From the NCBI RefSeq assembly GCF_004519545.1, contig NZ_SDKM01000045.1:1-32506 (forward strand): a DNA stretch of 32,506 nt. The letters are read 5' to 3'. This DNA comes from Nocardioides guangzhouensis (lineage in GTDB: Bacteria; Actinomycetota; Actinomycetes; Propionibacteriales; Nocardioidaceae). Shown in pieces: positions 7,771 to 15,043 of the stretch. Below the pieces are notes generated by a model. It had not been told where the DNA came from and made no database searches. It saw nothing but the letters and a program-made list of their open reading frames with translations. The translations under genes and the position numbers were made by a program. Every line of letters begins with the position of its first letter. Within the stretch, counting starts at the first letter, position 1.

Positions 7771-8664
7771 GTGTGCTACCGGCACACGGGGCGCGAGACC
7801 TACGTACGCTGCCAGCGCTGCGACCGGCCGATCTGCCCGGACTGCATGCGCCAGGCCTCGGTCGGCTTCCAGTGCCCCGAGTGCGTGAGCCAGGGGGCCC
7901 GCGACACCCGCGCCGGCCGCACGACGTACGGCGGGTCCCGGTCGTCGAACCCGGCGCTGACGTCGATGGTCATCATCGCGATCAACGTCGCGGTGTGGCT
8001 CCTGGTGGTGGTGACCGGCTGGCAGAACAGCCCGTGGGTGGCCCGGCTGTCGCTGCACGCACGCGGGCTGTGCCAGACCCCGGACGGCAAGAACTGGTAC
8101 CCCCGCGTCGTCGAGGAGTCGACCTGCTCTGCCCTGGGCGGCGACTGGTTCCCCGGGGTCTCCGACGGCGCGTACCACCAGCTCCTGACCAGCACGTTCC
8201 TGCACGTCGACGTCTGGCACATCGGGTTCAACATGCTGGCGCTGTGGTTCCTCGGGCCGCAGCTCGAGATGGCGATCGGACGGGCGCGGTTCCTCGCGCT
8301 CTACCTGATCTCGGGCCTGGCCGGCTCGGCCTGCGTCTACTGGCTGGCCGGTGAGCAGACCTCCACGCTGGGCGCGTCCGGGGCGGTCTACGGCCTGATG
8401 GCGGCGCTGCTCGTGATCGCGATCAAGGTCGGCGGCCAGGTGCAGACGATCCTCATGTGGATCGGCCTCAACGTCGTGCTCACCATCGTGGGGGGCTTCT
8501 CCTGGCAGGGCCACCTCGGGGGCTTCGTCGGCGGTGCGGCGGTGATGACGCTGTTGGTCTACTCCCCGCGCACCCACCGGGCGACGTACCAGGTGGCCGG
8601 GATCGCGGCGGTCGCGCTGCTGGTGGGGGCGGCGGTGGTCACCCGCTCGCTGGCCCTGGCGTGA
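7771..8664 (+). CDS. rhomboid-family intramembrane serine protease with N-terminal zinc-binding domain
   Basis: The first 40 or so residues form a B-box-like zinc site with paired Cys and His (CYRHTGRETYVRCQRC, then CPDCM and CPEC). The membrane part follows, with a catalytic Ser in LGASGAVYGL and a catalytic His in QGHLGGFVGG, plus the family's HVDVWHIGFNMLALWFLG helix. The enzyme cleaves membrane helices of unknown substrates. The start is uncertain. GTG 7771 gives 297 residues beginning directly at the zinc domain. The frame also opens upstream to a CTG at 7735, overlapping the ppiA stop, which would give an MSTPPEPES-like leader seen in such proteins if CTG is used. It is probably co-transcribed with ppiA. 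Confidence 0.85.
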   Translation: MCYRHTGRETYVRCQRCDRPICPDCMRQASVGFQCPECVSQGARDTRAGRTTYGGSRSSNPALTSMVIIAINVAVWLLVVVTGWQNSPWVARLSLHARGLCQTPDGKNWYPRVVEESTCSALGGDWFPGVSDGAYHQLLTSTFLHVDVWHIGFNMLALWFLGPQLEMAIGRARFLALYLISGLAGSACVYWLAGEQTSTLGASGAVYGLMAALLVIAIKVGGQVQTILMWIGLNVVLTIVGGFSWQGHLGGFVGGAAVMTLLVYSPRTHRATYQVAGIAAVALLVGAAVVTRSLALA

Positions 8665-8682
8665 CTCGGGCAACGGGCCGGG

Positions 8683-8714
8683 TTATTCACACTGTGGATA
8701 AGCCCTGTGGAGAA
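8683..8714. promoter_or_regulatory. cluster of three DnaA-box-like 9-mers
   Basis: TTATTCACA lies on the plus strand at 8683-8691 with one mismatch to the TTATCCACA consensus. TGTGGATAA at 8693-8701 is a perfect box on the minus strand. TGTGGAGAA at 8706-8714 is a minus-strand box with one mismatch. The first two face each other one base apart. The window lies near the usual actinobacterial origin by gene order. The cluster could be a DnaA-binding regulatory or titration site. It is too small to be a full oriC. Confidence 0.55.
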
Positions 8715-8758
8715 CTACACCCCTGTCATTCCCGCTCGTGACCATGTGATCCACCCCC

Positions 8759-8872
8759 GTTGAGTTGCGCCTCCCTCGCCAACGAGTTGCGCCTCCCGCC
8801 CGGCGTACCGAGGGGAGGCGCAACTCAATGCGCGGCGAGGCGCAACTCAATACGCAGCGAGGCGCAACTCAA
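8759..8872. repeat. five copies of a 14-base repeat (TTGAGTTGCGCCTC), two direct and three inverted
   Basis: The plus-strand copies lie at 8759-8775 and 8781-8797; the second has ACGAG in place of TTGAG. The reverse copies (GAGGCGCAACTCAA) lie at 8813-8828, 8837-8850 and 8859-8872. The second plus copy and first reverse copy form a 14-bp perfect stem (8784-8797 with 8813-8826) around a 15-base loop, between the convergent rhomboid and crgA genes. The stem could end transcription from both sides. The extra copies at 22-bp spacing go beyond what a terminator needs. Confidence 0.85.
8784..8826. terminator. possible bidirectional terminator formed by the 14-base repeat
   Basis: The 14-bp GC-rich stem lies 120 bp past the rhomboid stop and 57 bp past the crgA stop, between convergent genes. 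There is no T-run, as is common in high-GC Actinobacteria. Other pairings of the five copies are also possible. Confidence 0.45.
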
Positions 8873-8882
8873 CGAATGGGGG

Positions 8883-9371
8883 TCACTCCCAGCGGGTGGC
8901 GAAGGTGAAGCCCACCGCCATGAAGCCGATCCCGACCAGGAGGTTGAGCTGGCCGAGGTCGCCGAGCAGCCAGATCTCGCCCTCGGGCTTGTCGGCGAAG
9001 ACGTAGAAGGTGCAGATCCAGATCAGGCCGATCAGGAAGCAGCCGAGCATGCCGACGATGACGCCCTTGCCCCGGCCGAGCGGGGTCTTGGGGTGGGCGG
9101 TCAGGGCCAGCCCCACGAAGATCAGGCCGAAGCCGATCACCCAGTTCCAGGAGTCCAGGGAGCTCATCCACGGGAACAGCGCGTCGGGGGCGCCTCCCTT
9201 GGGCTTGGGGAAGGTGGTGTCGTAGTCGCGCAGGTCCCGGACGTAGAGGGTGTAGAGCACGACGTACGCGATGCCGGCCGCGATGAGCAGCAACGCGATC
9301 ACGAACCGCAGGGAGAAGATGGGTTCGCGGGTGCGTTCCATCATCTCCTGCTTGGCCTTGGGCTTGGACAC
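8883..9371 (-). CDS. crgA: cell division protein CrgA, internally duplicated form
   Basis: CrgA is a small divisome membrane protein that contacts FtsZ and FtsI in Actinobacteria and coordinates septation with growth. This product is 162 residues, against about 85-95 for the classical protein. The C-terminal half (about 102-162) is a standard CrgA unit: helix GMLGCFLIGLIWICTFYVF, a short loop, then helix LNLLVGIGFMAVGFTFATRW. The N-terminal half (about 21-92) repeats the same plan, with helix FVIALLLIAAGIAYVVLYTL, a longer loop, then WNWVIGFGLIFVGLALTA. The GTG start at 9371 is supported by AAGGAG just upstream. Position beside the DUF881 and pknB genes supports the name. Confidence 0.85.
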   Translation of the reverse strand: MSKPKAKQEMMERTREPIFSLRFVIALLLIAAGIAYVVLYTLYVRDLRDYDTTFPKPKGGAPDALFPWMSSLDSWNWVIGFGLIFVGLALTAHPKTPLGRGKGVIVGMLGCFLIGLIWICTFYVFADKPEGEIWLLGDLGQLNLLVGIGFMAVGFTFATRWE

Positions 9372-9437
9372 CAACTTCTCCTTGATCTGCTGCGTCGCGC
9401 TTTCCTGGTTCTTGCGCGCCCCGGTTAGCGTAGTCGC

Positions 9438-10289
9438 ATGACGATGGCGGATCGCGAGCGCACCCGTGACGGCGCTCACGCGTCCGCTGGGGACGATGCG
9501 GCGGACGGCACGCCGGATCCGACCCCCAAACCCGACCACCGGCCCGCCGGCCATGCCCGGAACCGCTTCCAGACCCGCGGCTGGCGGATCGCCACCCCCC
9601 TCGTCTTCGGGCTGTCGGGTGCACTGTTCCTGATCAGCGCCGCCAGCAGTGACGGCAACGACCTGCGGCCCGGCCGGGTCACCACGATGGCGTCGCTGGT
9701 GCGCAACGAGAGCCGGCAGGTCGAGGACCTGCAGGCCGAGGCGCGCGGGCTCCGGCAGCAGGTCGACGACCTCTCCGCCGCGGTCGACGACGAGACCGTG
9801 CAGCGGGCCCGCAACGAGGCCCGCGGCAAGCGGGCCGCGGCCGGCTTCGAGCCGGTCAGTGGTCCCGGCGTCACCGTGACCCTGGCGGACGCCCCGCGCG
9901 ACGTGCGGGAGGAGAGCGACCGCGACCTCAACCGGCTGGTCGTGCACCAGCAGGACATCCAGGCCGTAGTCAACGCGATGTGGGACGCCGGCGCCCAGGC
10001 GGTCACGATCCAGGGCCAGCGGATCATCTCCACCACCGGCATCAAGTGCGCGGGCAACTCCGTCGAGCTGCACGGCATCCCCTACCCGCAGCCCTACGTC
10101 ATCAAGGCGGTCGGCGACCCGGCCGAGCTCGAGGCCAGGATCGGCTCCGATCCCTACGTCAACGGCTACCGCCAGGACGCCGCCGACCCGACCATCCAGG
10201 TCGGCTGGTCGATGGAGCAGGAGTCCAGCATCGACGCCCCGGCGTACGGCGGCATCCAGGCGTTGCAGTACGCCCGGCCCGCGAGCTGA
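9438..10289 (+). CDS. DUF881-family membrane-anchored protein
   Basis: The 283-residue protein has a Pro/Asp-rich cytoplasmic head. One transmembrane helix follows at about 50-70, then a coiled coil at about 85-115 (VEDLQAEARGLRQQVDDLSA), then the DUF881 domain with GPGVTVTLADAP, VVHQQDIQAVVNAMWDAGAQ and IPYPQPYVIKAVGDP. Homologues sit beside crgA and pknB across Actinobacteria and are linked to division by neighbourhood only. The ATG at 9438 has no Shine-Dalgarno. A TAGCGT hexamer ends 7 bases before it, so it may be leaderless. It reads divergently from crgA and converges on pknB. The trpG gene that lies between these genes in mycobacteria is absent here. Confidence 0.88.
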   Translation: MTMADRERTRDGAHASAGDDAADGTPDPTPKPDHRPAGHARNRFQTRGWRIATPLVFGLSGALFLISAASSDGNDLRPGRVTTMASLVRNESRQVEDLQAEARGLRQQVDDLSAAVDDETVQRARNEARGKRAAAGFEPVSGPGVTVTLADAPRDVREESDRDLNRLVVHQQDIQAVVNAMWDAGAQAVTIQGQRIISTTGIKCAGNSVELHGIPYPQPYVIKAVGDPAELEARIGSDPYVNGYRQDAADPTIQVGWSMEQESSIDAPAYGGIQALQYARPAS

Positions 10290-10314
10290 ACCCCCGCCGT
10301 CTCGCACGGTTGGG

Positions 10315-10340
10315 CCCGCCATTCCGGACGGGTGGGCGGG
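10315..10340. terminator. weak hairpin between DUF881 gene and pknB
   Basis: CCCGCC at 10315-10320 pairs with GGCGGG at 10335-10340, directly between the convergent stop codons. The stem is only 6 bp, so its role as a terminator is tentative. Confidence 0.25.
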
Positions 10341-12080
10341 TCAGGGTGAGGGCGTCTCGCCCGGCGGCGGGAACACCGTCGGTGTCTCCGTCGGCGTCTG
10401 GGTGGGCGTCTCGGTCGGCTGCTCCTGGAAGTCCGAGACCACGATCGTGACCGTGTCGCCCTGGTCGGCCGCGGTGCCGCCCTTGGGGTTCTGGTCGATG
10501 ACCGTGCCCTGCGGCTCGGTGGTGTCGGTCGAGCGGGTGACGAAGACGTCGAAGCCGGCGTCGCGGATCAGCTGCTCTGCCTCCTGCTGGGTCTTGCCCA
10601 CCACGTCCGGCACCTGCTCGGGCCCGTCGCTCCAGAACACGACCACGGTGCTGCCGCTGGGCACCGTCGTGTTCGCGGTCGGCGACTGGTCGATCACCTG
10701 GTCCCTGGGCTCGTCGGACTCGCGCTTCTTGAGCTGCACGTCGAACCCGTCGTCGCTGAGCAGGCGTTCGGCCTCGCCCTTGTCGAGGCCGATGACGCTG
10801 CGCAGCATCACGTCGGGCTTGCCGGACGACACCACGATCTCGACGGTGGAGCCCGGATCGACGTACTCGTCGCCGTTGGGGTCCTGCGACAGCACCTCCC
10901 CCTTGGGCTGGTCCTCGCTCGGCTGCTCGGTGGCCCGCACCTCGAAGCCGGCGTCGCGGAGCTCCTTGGTGGCCGGCCCCTGCTTCATGCCGACGACGTT
11001 GGGCACCTGGACCGTGTCCGGGGAGTCGTCGAGCAGGCCGGGCACGATGAACGCCGCGGCCGCGATCAGGCCGACCAGGAGCAGGCCGAGCAGCACCCAC
11101 AGCCAGGTGCGGCGCTTGCCCTCCTCCTCGTCGCGGTGCGTCGGCGTGGTCGCGGTCGTGGCCGGCGCGGCGTCGGCCGGCAGGAACGTGGTGCCGTCCT
11201 CGGGGACCGGCGCCACCGCCGGCGCCTGGACCGGCCGGCCGGCGAGGTACCGCTCGATGTCGGTGCGCATCGCGGCGGCGCTCTGGTAGCGGTCCTCGAC
11301 CCGCTTGGCCAGGCTCTTCATCACGATCGCGTCCAGCTCGGCGGGCAGCTCGGTGTCGTGCATCGACGGGGGTACGGCGGGCTCCCGGACGTGCTGGTAG
11401 GCCACCGCCACGGGCGAGTCCCCGACGAACGGCGGCCGCCCGGTGAGCAGCTCGTAGAGCAGGCAACCGGTCGAGTAGACGTCGGAGCGCGAGTCGACGG
11501 TCTCGCCGCGGGCCTGCTCCGGGGAGAGGTACTGCGCGGTGCCGACCACGGCGGCGGTCTGGGTCATCGTCGACGACGCGTCCGAGACCGCGCGGGCGAT
11601 GCCGAAGTCCATCACCTTCACGTCGCCGGACGGCGTCAGCATCACGTTGGCCGGCTTGATGTCGCGGTGGATGATGCCGGCGCGGTGGCTGTAGTCCAGC
11701 GCGGACAGCACGCCGGAGGTGATCTCGAGGGCCCGCTCCGGAAGGATCTTGCGGCCCTCGCGGAGGATGTCGCGCAACGTGCGCCCGGCGACGTACTCCA
11801 TGACGATGTAGGGCTGGGCGACACCGTCCGCGGACATCTCCTCGCCGGTGTCGTAGACCGAGACGATCGCCGGGTGGTTGAGGGACGCGGAGGACTGGGC
11901 CTCACGCCGGAAGCGGGCCTGGAACGTGGCGTCGCTGGCGAGGTCGGTGCGCAGGCGCTTCACGGCGACCACGCGCCCGAGACGGGTGTCGGTGCCCTTG
12001 CGGACCTCGGCCATGCCGCCGCGCCCCAGGAGCTCGCCGAGCTCGTAGCGGCCTCCGACCAGCGTCGGTTGGTTCGTCAT
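10341..12080 (-). CDS. pknB: serine/threonine protein kinase PknB with three PASTA domains
   Basis: The 579-residue kinase has a glycine loop (LGRGGMAEV, 18-26), catalytic Lys41, HRDIKPAN from 138, DFG at 158-160, and an activation loop with Thr173 and Thr175 in the TQTAAVVGTAQYLSPEQ motif known from mycobacterial PknB. A juxtamembrane linker leads to one helix at about 326-348. Three extracellular PASTA units follow at about 356-418, 425-485 and 487-550, then a Thr/Pro tail (repeats of ETPT). PASTA domains bind muropeptides or lipid II; the kinase regulates wall synthesis and division. Mycobacterial PknB has four PASTA units, this one three. It is last in the fhaA-to-pknB operon; its ATG overlaps the pknA stop (ATGA). 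Confidence 0.96.
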   Translation of the reverse strand: MTNQPTLVGGRYELGELLGRGGMAEVRKGTDTRLGRVVAVKRLRTDLASDATFQARFRREAQSSASLNHPAIVSVYDTGEEMSADGVAQPYIVMEYVAGRTLRDILREGRKILPERALEITSGVLSALDYSHRAGIIHRDIKPANVMLTPSGDVKVMDFGIARAVSDASSTMTQTAAVVGTAQYLSPEQARGETVDSRSDVYSTGCLLYELLTGRPPFVGDSPVAVAYQHVREPAVPPSMHDTELPAELDAIVMKSLAKRVEDRYQSAAAMRTDIERYLAGRPVQAPAVAPVPEDGTTFLPADAAPATTATTPTHRDEEEGKRRTWLWVLLGLLLVGLIAAAAFIVPGLLDDSPDTVQVPNVVGMKQGPATKELRDAGFEVRATEQPSEDQPKGEVLSQDPNGDEYVDPGSTVEIVVSSGKPDVMLRSVIGLDKGEAERLLSDDGFDVQLKKRESDEPRDQVIDQSPTANTTVPSGSTVVVFWSDGPEQVPDVVGKTQQEAEQLIRDAGFDVFVTRSTDTTEPQGTVIDQNPKGGTAADQGDTVTIVVSDFQEQPTETPTQTPTETPTVFPPPGETPSP

Positions 12081-13537
12081 GAGTTCCCGTTCCCGTTGCC
12101 GTTCCCGTTGTTGGCGTTGCCGGTGTTGCCGTCGGTGGGTGGGGGCGGCGGCGCCGGCTTGCCGAGGTAGGACACCGTCACGGAGTCACCCTCCTGCAGC
12201 TCGCCGTTCGGGTCCACCGAGGTCACCGTGTCCTTCTCCCCACCCTCGGTGTTCTCCACCTCCTGCGTGGTGACGACCAGGCCAAGGTCCTTCAGCTCAC
12301 GCTCGACGTCCTTCACCTTCCGCCCGATGTAGTCGTCGGGGTTCACGGTGACCGTCTGCGGCGCCTCGCTGGTCTTGCTGGGCTGTTCGCTCGGCTGCTC
12401 GCTGGGCTGCGTGCTCCCCTGCTGCGGGGTCTCTGCGGTCGTCGGCTGGTCCGTCGCGGTCGGCTCGTCGTCGCCGTTGCCGGCGGCGATCGCCCAGACG
12501 ACGATCCCGAGCAACAGGAGCAGCGGGATGGCGAGCAGCCACGGCGACAGGCGGCGCTTGCGCGCGGGCGTCGCCTGGGTGGGCTCGGCTGCCGCAGCGT
12601 GCGGGACCACCCCGGTCAGTACGGCGGTCGCGGGTGCCGCCGCGGCGGCTGCGGCCACGGGGGGCACCGCGCCGACCGCCGCCGGGTCGCGGAGCGCGGC
12701 CGCGAAGGCGGCGGCGTCGGGGTAGCGCTCGGCCGGGTCCTTCGCGAGGGCGCGGCGGGTGACCGCGGCGAGGCCCGAGGGTACGTCGGGCGGCAGCGGC
12801 GGGATCGGCTCGCGGATGTGCGCGAGTGCGGTCGCGACCGGGCTCTCGGCGACGTAGGGGCGGCGGCCGGCCAGGCACTCGAACAGCACCACCCCGAGCG
12901 AGTAGACGTCGCTGGCCGCGGTGGCTGCCCGGCCCTCGGCCTGCTCCGGCGAGAGGTACTGCGGGGTGCCCATCACCTGGCCGGTCTGGGTCAGCGCCAC
13001 CCCCTCGGCGGCCCGGGCGATCCCGAAGTCGGTGATCTTGACCGTGCCGTCCCGGGTCACCAGCAGGTTGGCCGGCTTGATGTCGCGGTGCACGATCCCG
13101 GCGGCGTGCGCGGCGGCGACGGCGTCGGCGGTCTGGCCGAGCAGCCGCCGGGCCTGCTCGGGCGGCATCTGCTCGCCCGCGCGCAGCAGCGCGCTCAGCG
13201 GCTGGCCGTCGACGAGCTCCATGACGAGGTAGGGGCGGTGCCCCGCGTGCTCGTCGAGCGCGTCGCCGAAGTCGAAGACCGCGGCCACGCCCGGGTGGTG
13301 CAGGGCCGCGGCGTTGCGGGCCTCGCTCTCGAAGCGGGTGCGGAAGCCGGCGTCGTCGGCGAACTCGTGCTTGAGCAGCTTCACCGCGACCGTACGGCCC
13401 AGGGTGGTGTCGGTGCCGCGCCAGACCTCGCCCATGCCGCCGGTGGCGATGCGGCTGTCGAGGCGGTAGCGCCGGCCGGGGTCGGCGAACGCGCCGCCGT
13501 CGACCGGGCCGCCCGGGCCGTTCGGGGTGGTGGTCAC
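12077..13537 (-). CDS. pknA: serine/threonine protein kinase PknA-like, with a PASTA domain
   Basis: This 486-residue kinase shows GGMGEV (33-38), Lys53, HRDIKPAN from 150, DFG at 170-172 and a GTPQYLSPEQ activation segment. An Ala/Pro-rich linker reaches a helix at about 331-352. A Gln/Ser/Pro spacer (QPSEQPSEQPSK) and a single PASTA-like unit follow at about 396-458. The extreme C-terminus is Pro-rich and then Asn/Gly-rich (GNGNGNGNS). The gene's place between pbpA and pknB gives the name. The GTG at 13537 overlaps the pbpA TGA in a GTGA junction. Mycobacterial PknA lacks PASTA domains, so the outer part here is a notable difference. Confidence 0.93.
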   Translation of the reverse strand: MTTTPNGPGGPVDGGAFADPGRRYRLDSRIATGGMGEVWRGTDTTLGRTVAVKLLKHEFADDAGFRTRFESEARNAAALHHPGVAAVFDFGDALDEHAGHRPYLVMELVDGQPLSALLRAGEQMPPEQARRLLGQTADAVAAAHAAGIVHRDIKPANLLVTRDGTVKITDFGIARAAEGVALTQTGQVMGTPQYLSPEQAEGRAATAASDVYSLGVVLFECLAGRRPYVAESPVATALAHIREPIPPLPPDVPSGLAAVTRRALAKDPAERYPDAAAFAAALRDPAAVGAVPPVAAAAAAAPATAVLTGVVPHAAAAEPTQATPARKRRLSPWLLAIPLLLLLGIVVWAIAAGNGDDEPTATDQPTTAETPQQGSTQPSEQPSEQPSKTSEAPQTVTVNPDDYIGRKVKDVERELKDLGLVVTTQEVENTEGGEKDTVTSVDPNGELQEGDSVTVSYLGKPAPPPPPTDGNTGNANNGNGNGNGNS

Positions 13538-14994
13538 TGGTCGATCACCGCCTCCATGACCGACTTCGCGATCGGGCCGGCCAGCCGGCCGCCAGCGATG
13601 TCGTCGTTGGCGACGGGGGCGTTCTGGATCATCACCGCGACCGCGACCTTCGGCTCGTCGGCCGGGGCGAACGACACGAACCACGCGTAGTTCTTGCGGC
13701 CCTCCTGTCCGGACTCCGCGGTGCCGGTCTTGCCGCCGACGTCGACGCCGGGGATCTGGGCCGGCGTGCCGGTGCCGTTGGCGACCACCGAGACCAGCAT
13801 GTCGCGCAGGTCGTGGGCGGTGGCCGAGGACATCGCCTCCGACAGGGTCTCCGGCTCGGTCTTGTCGAGGGTGTCGAGGTCGGGCGAGCGCACGGTGTCG
13901 ACGAGGTAGGGGCGCATGACCTCGCCGTCGTTGGCGATCGCCGAGACCACCATCGCCATCTGCAGCGGCGAGGCCCGGACGTCGTACTGGCCGATGCCGG
14001 TGAGCGCGGTGTTCGGCCGGTTGGCGCCGCGCGGGTAGACGCTCCTGGCCTGCGCCGGGAGGTCCTCGAGCGAGGTGCCGTTGAAGCCGAACTTCTCGGC
14101 CTGGTCGGCCATCGCCTCGTTCCCGACCTCGTCGGCGAGGGCGAGGAACGAGGTGTTGCAGGACTGCTCGAGCGCCTGGACCATCGGGATCCGGTCGGTG
14201 CCGCAGGCCCGGCCGCCGTTGCCGATCACCTTCGTCGACTGGGGCAGCTTGTACGTCGGGCCGCCGGGCACGTCGGAGTCCGCGCTGTAGTTGCCGCTCT
14301 CCAGCGCCGCGGCCGCGGTCACCAGCTTGAACGTCGAGCCGGGCGGCAGCGTGGTCTGGATGGCGCGGTTGAGCTTGGGCTCGGTGGGGTCCTCGTTGAG
14401 CTTGCGGTCGTAGGACGCGACCTCCTTGAGGTCGTGGCTGGCCAGCTTGTTGGGGTCGAAGCTGGGCAGTGACACCATCGCCAGCACCTTGCCGCTGGAC
14501 GGCTCCAGGGCGACCACGGCGCCCTGCACGTCGGGGCCGATCGACTGCAGCCCGTCGTACGCCGCCTCCTGCGCCTCCGGGTCGAGTGTCAGCTCGACGC
14601 TGCCGCCCTTGGGCTGCGCGTTGTTCACCATGTCGACCAGCCGGGTCACGAAGAGCCGCGAGTCGTTGCCGGAGAGCACGTCGTTCTCGGTGCGCTCGAT
14701 GCCGGACTGCGAGAAGTAGGAGAACCAGCCGGTGACGTGCGCGTACTTGAACGGCTTGGGGTAGGTGCGCTGCCACTTGTAGACGTCGTCGGACGGCTTG
14801 GACTCGGCGACCGGCTCGCGGCGTACCAGGATCGCCCCGCGCTCCCGGGAGAACGCCTCCTGGATGACGCGCCGGTTGAGCGCGTTGTCGTTGAGGTCGT
14901 CGGCCTGGACGTACATGAGGTACGTCGCGTTCAGCATGAGGCCGAGGAACAGCAGCATGCAGAACACCGCCATGGTGCGGATCGGCTTGTTCAT
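13534..14994 (-). CDS. pbpA: penicillin-binding protein, class B transpeptidase (PbpA)
   Basis: The 486-residue protein has an N-terminal anchor helix (about 8-29), a dimerisation region, and a transpeptidase domain with SxxK at Ser220-Lys223 (PPGSTFK), SxN at 278-280 (SCN) and KTG at 422-424 (GGKTGTAE). It cross-links peptidoglycan as the partner of RodA, which is encoded directly upstream. It is shorter than most class B enzymes but matches the PbpA length seen in Actinobacteria. The ATG at 14994 lies 49 bp after the rodA stop, one of the few non-overlapping junctions of the operon. Confidence 0.95.
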   Translation of the reverse strand: MNKPIRTMAVFCMLLFLGLMLNATYLMYVQADDLNDNALNRRVIQEAFSRERGAILVRREPVAESKPSDDVYKWQRTYPKPFKYAHVTGWFSYFSQSGIERTENDVLSGNDSRLFVTRLVDMVNNAQPKGGSVELTLDPEAQEAAYDGLQSIGPDVQGAVVALEPSSGKVLAMVSLPSFDPNKLASHDLKEVASYDRKLNEDPTEPKLNRAIQTTLPPGSTFKLVTAAAALESGNYSADSDVPGGPTYKLPQSTKVIGNGGRACGTDRIPMVQALEQSCNTSFLALADEVGNEAMADQAEKFGFNGTSLEDLPAQARSVYPRGANRPNTALTGIGQYDVRASPLQMAMVVSAIANDGEVMRPYLVDTVRSPDLDTLDKTEPETLSEAMSSATAHDLRDMLVSVVANGTGTPAQIPGVDVGGKTGTAESGQEGRKNYAWFVSFAPADEPKVAVAVMIQNAPVANDDIAGGRLAGPIAKSVMEAVIDQ

Positions 14995-15043
14995 CGGGGC
15001 CCCCGCGTGAGCGCGAGCGAAGCGAGTGGTCTCGTGGGGTGGA

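Noticed and set aside
8683..8872. Full replication origin
   Set aside because: Only three DnaA-like boxes and no AT-rich unwinding stretch or dnaA/dnaN genes are present.
8759..8872. CRISPR array
   Set aside because: Repeats are only 14 bases, occur in both orientations, have very short spacers and no cas genes are nearby.
12080..12130. Tandem repeat at the pknA 3' end
   Set aside because: It simply encodes the Asn/Gly-rich tail of PknA and needs no other explanation.
12077..14776. An 899-residue kinase with a long N-terminal extension
   Set aside because: The extension is an out-of-frame reading of pbpA. The GTGA overlap at 13534-13537 gives the proper start.
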